Shown: piece by piece, positions 26,022 to 32,428 of the stretch | Layout: each line of letters starts with the position of its first letter | Position numbering within the stretch: position 1 is the stretch's first letter | Program-made: the position numbers and the translations under genes | Source: Desulfospira sp963664655 | Lineage (GTDB): Bacteria > Desulfobacterota > Desulfobacteria > Desulfobacterales > Desulfobacteraceae | Length of the DNA stretch: 64,000 bases | Assembly (NCBI GenBank): GCA_963664655.2 | Contig: CAXXHM010000001.1 | Location: forward strand, 744,001 to 808,000 | Reading direction: 5' to 3' | Notes under the pieces: model-generated | Told to the model about the DNA's origin: nothing | The model's database searches: none | The model's input: the letters and a program-made list of their open reading frames with translations, nothing else

Positions 26022-26088
26022 GCAGAAAAGCCCCCCCGAGATTCTCTGGATTTTTTGTAGGTCCAGAGAATCTCGGGGCGCTTTTCTG
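26022..26088. terminator. 27-bp near-perfect hairpin inside the insertion sequence
   Basis: The arms 26022-26050 and 26062-26088 (CAGAAAAGC...GAGATTCTCTGGA) pair almost fully around an 11-nt loop. It is 79 bp beyond the transposase stop, so it probably blocks transcription entering or leaving the element. A second small inverted repeat, GATACCC/GGGTATC, follows at 26097-26119. Confidence 0.6.
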
Positions 26089-26166
26089 CTTATCGCGATA
26101 CCCGACGAGCATGGGTATCCGTAGTTGTGTAAAAAGAATTGATCTTTGACAATCTGTTTTTGAAAG

Positions 26167-27630
26167 TTAAGCTGCTGCTTGTTCAATCAGAGCAACCCAC
26201 TTGTCGGGCATTAGAGAGTGTTCTTTAAGGGCCTCAAGTGACAGGGGGGTGGCGTTTTTCAAGGCACTGTGAGGCCTCATGAAGTTATAAAAGGCCACAA
26301 AAAGTGTTGTAAGCGCCACGGCACCGTCAAATGTTTTAAATCCGGCCCTTGGTCTGGTGTGATATTTGTAAGTACGGTTAAGGCGCTCAACCAGCTGCTT
26401 GAAGCTTCGGTATTCTTTGCTTTGGTCGTCAAGGTTTTTAAGGCCGATGACCGTTCGTTTTGTCAGCTTTCCGTCCTCGTTTTTTATCAAATCATTGTAG
26501 GCCATGACAGCTGCATCATAAGACGGGTTGCCGTCTGTGACCAGATCCGGATGTCTTGTGTTATCGGTGGGGTTGCCAAAGGTGTTATACAACAACGCCA
26601 GGGCCGGTTGCATTTCGCGGCTCTCAGAAAGGTTATATCCACATATAGCACGGGTTTTCGAATCAATAACAAACCAGGTATAGGTCCATTTGTTATCAAC
26701 AATAATGTATGTCTCATCAGCCGCTGATATCCCCATAGGCGCAGGACAATGTTCATCAATATATGGTGATAGATGTTGTGCAGCCAGATTGATGTAATTC
26801 ACAACGGTTTGGTGAGAAAGGCTGATATCAAATATGCCTTTAAGCGCATCTCTGGTGACCCGGGAACTTAGACCCAAATTTATAGCGAATGTCAACACGA
26901 GCCCCAACGTATGGTAATTGTGATGGATATTCCGCAGGTCAGCCTTAGTATCCGGAGCAGTCCTCTGTGTGAGCAGGTCGTCTGGTGATATGTGGTACTC
27001 CCTGTATTGATAATGAAGTTTGAAGTTGGGGTCATATTTTTGCCGTTGACGGATAGCCTGCTCCTTCTTTGTAAGCTGTGTTTTATTGTTCAGATAGTGG
27101 GGGCATTTATAGCTAAAGCATTTGTAGATGGTGCTTTGTTTACTTTGTTTCCATTTGGAAAGGGCCTTTGAGCAGTGGGGACATAAATATTTTGTTTTTC
27201 GCTGGCGCTTGGTGCCGTGAGAAGGGCTTGTCTTGCCGCAGATTTTACATTTAACCTGGGATTGTAATTTTCCATTATTCAAATACAGGTATTTGCCTGG
27301 GGCGTTACAATGGCCGCATTTAGATCCGGCAGGAGGTTGTTTACCATTTCGATAACAAACAGGATTGATCGGTTTGCCAGATAGACTTTCTTTGGCAGTT
27401 TTGAGCAATTTCCATTCCAGATTATAAGAAATTTCATCATCAGCTGGTAATGGAGGAACATGATCAACACGAAACTGCCGATAGTGGGGCGGTTTTTCAT
27501 CCGGCTTAAGGGGAATATCTTTTCTGGAGTTGCTGAGGATTTCATGGAAGATGATTACGGCAGAAGCCAGTTCATTGAAGGTCAATCTTCGGCAGAACCA
27601 TTTGATAAGACGCAATAAAGAATGATGCAT
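26167..27630 (-). CDS. DDE transposase with zinc-ribbon N-terminus
   Basis: The 487-residue protein has two Cys-pair zinc modules (CGHC...CKIC and CPHC...CPHY, about residues 100-180), then a helix-turn-helix region (LSSRVTRDALKGIFDISLSH) and a DDE catalytic core: D in ADETYI, D in VTDGNPSYDAA and E in LVERLNRTY, with the conserved YNFMRPHSAL near the end. It appears intact. It catalyses movement of the surrounding element. The family is not assigned; the core recalls IS6/IS240-like DDE domains. Expression may be limited by the leader at 27631-27701. Confidence 0.88.
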   Translation of the reverse strand: MHHSLLRLIKWFCRRLTFNELASAVIIFHEILSNSRKDIPLKPDEKPPHYRQFRVDHVPPLPADDEISYNLEWKLLKTAKESLSGKPINPVCYRNGKQPPAGSKCGHCNAPGKYLYLNNGKLQSQVKCKICGKTSPSHGTKRQRKTKYLCPHCSKALSKWKQSKQSTIYKCFSYKCPHYLNNKTQLTKKEQAIRQRQKYDPNFKLHYQYREYHISPDDLLTQRTAPDTKADLRNIHHNYHTLGLVLTFAINLGLSSRVTRDALKGIFDISLSHQTVVNYINLAAQHLSPYIDEHCPAPMGISAADETYIIVDNKWTYTWFVIDSKTRAICGYNLSESREMQPALALLYNTFGNPTDNTRHPDLVTDGNPSYDAAVMAYNDLIKNEDGKLTKRTVIGLKNLDDQSKEYRSFKQLVERLNRTYKYHTRPRAGFKTFDGAVALTTLFVAFYNFMRPHSALKNATPLSLEALKEHSLMPDKWVALIEQAAA

Positions 27631-27701
27631 TGTATGCGGACCTTTCTGTTTTGATTTATTTTTTGGCGATTATGAACCAACGACTGATTGGTTCGCATAC
27701 A
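27631..27701 (-). promoter_or_regulatory. transposase mRNA leader with competing hairpins
   Basis: TGTATGCGGACC (27631-27642) touches the start codon and pairs with GGTTCGCATACA (27690-27701), which would bury the presumed ribosome binding site. A second hairpin, GAACCAA/TTGGTTC (27674-27694), shares bases with the distal arm, so the two pairings exclude each other. Confidence 0.5.
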
Positions 27702-27810
27702 ATTTTACTTTCAAATTCAGGTTAAAGAACAGGGAAAGAAGAAAATTTGACCAAAACCCTTTAACGAAAAGGGTTTTGAAATATAAGTAAGAAAAAATTT
27801 TGACAAAAGT

Positions 27811-27818
27811 CGGAACGG
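27811..27818. repeat. right target-site duplication of the insertion sequence
   Basis: CGGAACGG, identical to 25948-25955 and placed symmetrically relative to the terminal TTTTGACA. Confidence 0.75.
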
Positions 27819-28050
27819 TAAAAGGAAAATTCAATGAATGATCCCAAATGCCCCCTTAAAGCCGGCCGGGGTCCAAAAGGCCCGCCTTATATTTTTCTTG
27901 TCTTTTTGCTTTTTTTGCGTCATTATTCAGGACATATCATACCGTTATCTAAGCAGGTTAAAATCATAATGAATGCGGTCCCGGAAGAATCCGGGCAGAT
28001 TTAATTCAATTTCAATTCACTGAACGTTTTACCGACCAAGAGGCGATAAA

Positions 28051-28449
28051 ATGGATGCCAACTCACCTGACCGCCCACGGGTTCTTGTCATGGATGACGA
28101 AAAATCCATCCGTGATATCACCGGGGCAATGCTCAATAAATTCGGATGTGACGTCACCCTTAGCGAAGGCGGAGAAGAGGCCGTCAATTATTACCGGCAG
28201 GCTCATGAACAGGGAAGCCCCTTTGCCCTGGTCCTCCTGGACCTGACCATCCCGGGGGGAATGGACGGCAAAGAGGCCTGTGAAAAAATCCTTGCCCTGG
28301 ACCCGGAAGCCTGTATTGTTCTGTCTTCGGGCGATTCGGGCGATCCTTTTGTAGAAGAGTATAAATCCCACGGCATTAAAATGCTTCTGCCCAAACCGTT
28401 TCGGGCACCCCAGTTAAAACAGATGCTTGATGACCTGACCGGTGCCTGA
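28051..28449 (+). CDS. single-domain response regulator receiver (CheY-like)
   Basis: The 132-residue protein is only a receiver domain: acidic pocket D15-E17 (VMDDEKS), phospho-acceptor D64 (LLDLTIPGGMDG), Ser in LSSGDSG and Lys in LPKPF. It has no output domain, so it probably acts by protein binding or in a phosphorelay. Its sequence is strikingly like the receiver at the end of the hybrid kinase at 1-1743 (shared LTIPGGM and EACIVLSSG/ARLIVSSG patterns), suggesting one derived from the other or a common partner. No kinase is adjacent. GAGG precedes the ATG. Confidence 0.88.
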   Translation: MDANSPDRPRVLVMDDEKSIRDITGAMLNKFGCDVTLSEGGEEAVNYYRQAHEQGSPFALVLLDLTIPGGMDGKEACEKILALDPEACIVLSSGDSGDPFVEEYKSHGIKMLLPKPFRAPQLKQMLDDLTGA

Positions 28450-28589
28450 AACACCCCCATCCACTTTGCTCCCCAAATCTGCCCGCCGCTTGTGAAAAAT
28501 CCGGTTTTCAAAAAAACACGGACAGCCACGGACGTTCACAGGCCATCACAGACGCACGGACAAACACGGTCCCTCTCATTGTCCGTGCC

Positions 28590-28829
<240 letters not shown>

Positions 28830-28951
28830 CTTTACTCCCCCCTGGCGAATCCGCCTGATTTAGACCACCTAACCGTTAGGTTTTGATTTTTTTTATAAAA
28901 AAGCCCATTTTTCTCTTGACTTACCCCTCTTTTTTTACAAAACTGTGTTGC

Positions 28952-28978
28952 ATGGTGGTGGAAAGTGGATCAAAGTGT
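28952..28978. promoter_or_regulatory. MraZ-box-like triple repeat upstream of dcw cluster
   Basis: Three 7-bp units recur with a 10-bp period: ATGGTGG, AAAGTGG, AAAGTGT. This matches the AAAGTG(T/G)-N3 repeat reported for MraZ binding in mycoplasma and the spaced TGGG repeats in E. coli. A further AAAGTGT overlaps the mraZ start (28998-29004). A possible -35 TTGACT lies at 28916, but no convincing -10 follows at 17 bp. Autorepression by MraZ is the likely function. Confidence 0.5.
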
Positions 28979-29000
28979 TTTCACGAGGATGTGAATTAAA

Positions 29001-29441
29001 GTGTTTCGGTCTAGTTCCTTTCATACAATAGACCCCAAAGGCAGAATCATCATCCCGGCACGGTTCAGAGAAGTGCTAAAGGAAGAAGAAAAGTACGGGG
29101 TTGTAGTCTCCATAAAGGGGAATTGCCTTTTTGCCTACACGCACAGCGAGTGGAAGAATCTTGAAAAAAAGATACTGGCAACCAAGAGCGCTACCATAGA
29201 AATGTTCAAACGGCATTTTTTAGGCCGCGCCTGCCCCCTGACATGCGACAAACAGGACAGAATCCTTATTCCGCCGGATTTAAGAGAAGATGCGGGACTT
29301 CAAAAGGATATTGTCCTGCTTGGGCTGTTAGACCGGTTTGAAATCTGGTCCAGGGAAAAATGGGACCAGGAAAAACAAACCATGGACAAGGAACTTGAAA
29401 AACCCGAAGTAAAAGAGGAAATCGCTTCCTTAGGGCTTTAA
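29001..29441 (+). CDS. mraZ: transcriptional regulator MraZ
   Basis: The 146-residue protein has the family's opening FRSSSFHTIDPKGRIIIPARF and a second copy of the AbrB-like fold in the C-terminal half (CDKQDRILIPPDLRE). MraZ forms ring oligomers that bind direct repeats upstream of itself and usually repress the division/wall cluster. It begins with GTG and is first in the dcw operon. The repeats at 28952-28978 are its probable target. Confidence 0.93.
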   Translation: MFRSSSFHTIDPKGRIIIPARFREVLKEEEKYGVVVSIKGNCLFAYTHSEWKNLEKKILATKSATIEMFKRHFLGRACPLTCDKQDRILIPPDLREDAGLQKDIVLLGLLDRFEIWSREKWDQEKQTMDKELEKPEVKEEIASLGL

Positions 29442-29444
29442 AAA

Positions 29445-30383
29445 ATGGGATTTGAGCATCGGTCCGTCATGCCCGATCAGGTGCATGAACATCAAAACCT
29501 GACGCCCGGAAGCATCTGTGTAGACTGCACGCTAGGGGGCGCCGGACACGCCCTTGCAACCGTCAAGGCCATACTGCCGGACGGTCTGCTCATTGGCATT
29601 GATCAAGACAAAGATGCCATTGCCCATGCAAAGAACATACTGAAGCCCTTCCAGAAAAACATAAAGCTGTTTCACCATAATTTTGGCGATCTGCCCCAGA
29701 TTCTGGCGTCCAACGGAATTGACGGTGTCAACGCCATTCTCCTGGATCTCGGGTTCTCCCTCAACCAGATCCGGCACAGCCAGCGAGGGTTTAGTTTTAA
29801 CTTGGACGAACCATTGGACATGAGGATGGATACCCGGAACCCCATGACGGCACAAACCATCATAAACACCTGGTCTGAAAAAGAGTTATCCCATATTTTT
29901 TTCAAATTTGGTGAGGAAAAATTTTCAGGCCGGATTGCCCGGGCCATTGTCCGGGAAAGGGACAGCCGCCCCATAACCACCAGCGGCACCCTTGCCGGCA
30001 TCATTGCCGCAGCCGTGCCCCCGTCTGTTAAGGCAAAGTCCAGAATCCATCCGGCCACAAAGGTGTTCCAGGCCTTAAGAATTGCCGTGAACCGGGAACT
30101 GGAAGTCCTGCAAGACTTTATGCAGGCGGTTCCCGACATGCTGGTCAAAGGGGGCCGGCTCTGTGTGATCTCGTTTCATTCCCTTGAGGACCGGATCGTC
30201 AAGCAGGCCCTGCGGCAGTTTGAATCCGGCTGCACCTGCCCCAGAGACCTGCCCTATTGCGCCTGCGGGTTTGTGCCGAAGATGAGATCTGTGTTTAAAA
30301 AGCCCCTTTTCCCCACACCAGGGGAAATTGAGTCCAACCCCATGGCCAGAAGTTCCCGGCTGCGGGTAGCTGAAAGGATTTAA
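29445..30383 (+). CDS. rsmH: 16S rRNA m4C1402 methyltransferase
   Basis: RsmH (MraW) methylates N4 of C1402 in 16S rRNA. The 312-residue protein has the SAM-binding motif VDCTLGGAGHA at about residues 27-37, the catalytic-region ILLDLGFSLNQI, the RGFSFNLDEPLDMRMD segment, and a C-terminal zinc-like cysteine cluster (CTCPRDLPYCACGF). It follows mraZ after 3 bp, the near-universal dcw order. Confidence 0.95.
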   Translation: MGFEHRSVMPDQVHEHQNLTPGSICVDCTLGGAGHALATVKAILPDGLLIGIDQDKDAIAHAKNILKPFQKNIKLFHHNFGDLPQILASNGIDGVNAILLDLGFSLNQIRHSQRGFSFNLDEPLDMRMDTRNPMTAQTIINTWSEKELSHIFFKFGEEKFSGRIARAIVRERDSRPITTSGTLAGIIAAAVPPSVKAKSRIHPATKVFQALRIAVNRELEVLQDFMQAVPDMLVKGGRLCVISFHSLEDRIVKQALRQFESGCTCPRDLPYCACGFVPKMRSVFKKPLFPTPGEIESNPMARSSRLRVAERI

Positions 30384-30389
30384 AGCACC

Positions 30390-30695
30390 ATGAATGCAAG
30401 AAAAGAGCCGGTTAAATCCCAACCATACGGATACTGGTGGCTGGCCGTCATCATTGTCCTGGTGGCCCAGCTTATGGTTCATGCCTGGATCCGGACCGAA
30501 TCCACCCAGACCATTGTGGATATTTCCAAAACCCAGGCCATGCTCAGGGAAAAACAGTCCCGGACCAATGCCCTGACCCTTGAACGGGACCATCTCAAAT
30601 CCGATGCAAGGATCACGGCCATTGCCAAGGCCAACTTGGGCCTGATCCAGGATATTTTCAACCGGACCGTTTACCTTGAAGGAGAAATCCGCTGA
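30390..30695 (+). CDS. ftsL: cell division protein FtsL
   Basis: The 101-residue protein has a short cytoplasmic tail, one membrane helix (about 16-34, WWLAVIIVLVAQLMVHAWI) and a periplasmic coiled coil with heptads (TQAMLREKQSRTNALTLER). FtsL proteins diverge too far for motif recognition, so the assignment rests on size, topology and position between rsmH and ftsI. It should pair with FtsB-type partners and help activate FtsWI. Its stop overlaps the ftsI start by one base (TGATG). Confidence 0.8.
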   Translation: MNARKEPVKSQPYGYWWLAVIIVLVAQLMVHAWIRTESTQTIVDISKTQAMLREKQSRTNALTLERDHLKSDARITAIAKANLGLIQDIFNRTVYLEGEIR

Positions 30696-32428
30696 TGTCC
30701 GATACGCCCCAAAAATCCATAGGCCCCCGGATGATCGTCATCCAGATCCTCTTGCTGGGATGCCTGTGTCTGCTTGGGGCCAGATCTTTTGAGGTCCAGA
30801 TCTTTCAAGGCTCGGACCTGGCCCGGCGGGCCCAGAACAACTATTTGAAATACCGGACCATCCAGGGGGAGCGGGGCCAGATTCTGGACAGAAATGAAAA
30901 TAAGCTGGCGGCCAGCATTGATTCTTTAACCATCACGGCTGACCCGTCCCAGATCAAAAAACCTGAGCAGACCGCCCAATGCCTTGCCCGGATCCTGAAG
31001 CTTGACCCCAAGCCCCTGGTTGTCCGCCTGGCCACCACCCGGCGGTTTACCGTTGTGGCCCGGGATGTGTCTCCGGAACTGGCCGAAAAAGTCCGGCAGG
31101 AAAACCTGGTGGGCATTTACTACCAGAACGATTTTAAACGGGTCTATCCCAATATGAGCCTGGCATCCCAGGTCCTCGGGTTTACGGGAAAGCAGGATGC
31201 CGGCCTTGAAGGCCTTGAATTTAAATACAATGCCGTTTTAACCGGCAGCAGTGCAAAGATCAATTTTAAAGAAGACGGGGCCGGCCGGCTCCTGGATATG
31301 GACAAACGGCAAAAAGAGGAGTTAAAGGGCAATTCCCTGGTCCTGACCCTGGATAAAAAAATCCAGTTCTTTGCGGAAAAAGCCCTGGAGAATGCGGTTA
31401 CCGGGAACCGGGCCCGGTCCGGCATGGCCCTGGTCATGAGAACGGATACCGGGGAACTTCTGGCCATGGCCCATTATCCCAAGTTTGACCCCAATAATTT
31501 CGGGGATTACCCTCAGGAAACCTACCGGAACCGGGCCGTCACCGATCCCTTTGAACCGGGGTCGGCCATGAAGGTCTTCACCGCTGCCGCGGCCCTTGAA
31601 AACGGTTTTTTTCCCGAGTCCATCTTTGACTGCGAAAACGGCAACTACAAAATCGGCAGATACACGGTCCATGACACCCATCCCCATGAATGGCTGTCCA
31701 TCAGCAAAATCATCCAGTTCTCTTCCAATATCGGGGCGGCCAAGATATCTGAAACCATTGGAAAAGAAGCCCTTTACAAATATCTGACCGGGTTTGGGTT
31801 CGGGGACCGGAGCAATGTGGGCTGTCCCGGTGAAACCCCGGGCACCCTGCCCCAATGCCGGGAATGGTCGAAGATTGACACCGGCGCCATCTCCTTTGGC
31901 CAGGGCCTTTCCGTTTCAGCAGTCCAGCTCATTGCCGGGGTCAGCGCCATTGCCAACCACGGCATGCTCATGAAACCCATGCTCATCAAAAAAATCACCT
32001 CCCATACAGGCAAGGATATCCAGGTCTTTGACAAGACCCCCATCCGGCAGGTCATTTCAGAAGAAACCGCTGACAAGATAAAAACCATGATGAATCTGGT
32101 GGTGGAAGAAGAAGGAACCGGAAGCAAGGCGGCCATACCGGGATATCCCGTGTGCGGAAAAACCGGCACGGCCCAGAAGGCCCGGAAAACCGGACAGGGA
32201 TACGCCAAAGACAAATATGTTTCCGTCTTTGCCGGGTTTGCCCCTAAACAGTCGCCCCGGCTGGCCGCCGTGGTGGTGGTGGATGAGCCGACGGTTAAAT
32301 ATTACGGGGGGGAAGTGGCGGCCCCGGCGTTTAAGGAAATCATGGCCCAGGCCTTCAGTTATCTGAATATCCCGCCGGAACAGGAAAGCCCCATGGTGGC
32401 CGGCCTGGACAAAGGAGATCAGCCATGA
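30695..32428 (+). CDS. ftsI: septal peptidoglycan transpeptidase FtsI (PBP3)
   Basis: The 577-residue class B penicillin-binding protein has an N-terminal membrane helix (about 13-30), a PBP dimerisation domain (about 50-220), and a transpeptidase domain with SxxK at S290-K293 (PGSAMKVF), SxN in FSSNIG and KTGT at 489-492. No PASTA domain is present. It crosslinks septal peptidoglycan in the periplasm, working with FtsW. Its last 4 bp overlap murE/murF. Confidence 0.94.
   Translation: MSDTPQKSIGPRMIVIQILLLGCLCLLGARSFEVQIFQGSDLARRAQNNYLKYRTIQGERGQILDRNENKLAASIDSLTITADPSQIKKPEQTAQCLARILKLDPKPLVVRLATTRRFTVVARDVSPELAEKVRQENLVGIYYQNDFKRVYPNMSLASQVLGFTGKQDAGLEGLEFKYNAVLTGSSAKINFKEDGAGRLLDMDKRQKEELKGNSLVLTLDKKIQFFAEKALENAVTGNRARSGMALVMRTDTGELLAMAHYPKFDPNNFGDYPQETYRNRAVTDPFEPGSAMKVFTAAAALENGFFPESIFDCENGNYKIGRYTVHDTHPHEWLSISKIIQFSSNIGAAKISETIGKEALYKYLTGFGFGDRSNVGCPGETPGTLPQCREWSKIDTGAISFGQGLSVSAVQLIAGVSAIANHGMLMKPMLIKKITSHTGKDIQVFDKTPIRQVISEETADKIKTMMNLVVEEEGTGSKAAIPGYPVCGKTGTAQKARKTGQGYAKDKYVSVFAGFAPKQSPRLAAVVVVDEPTVKYYGGEVAAPAFKEIMAQAFSYLNIPPEQESPMVAGLDKGDQP

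Larger units (their letters stand above)
25956..27810 (-). mobile_element. complete 1855-bp insertion sequence
   Basis: The ends are fixed by an 8-bp direct repeat on both sides. Five bases in from each, the left end reads TGTCAAAA (25961-25968) and the right end TTTTGACA (27798-27805), an inverted pair. The outer five bases match poorly, so the terminal repeat is imperfect. It carries one transposase gene, a strong stem-loop near the left end and a structured leader at the right end. An 8-bp duplication fits several DDE families (for example IS6, IS66, ISL3 and IS1595), and I do not assign one. It sits between the 7TM kinase and the orphan receiver. Confidence 0.72.
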
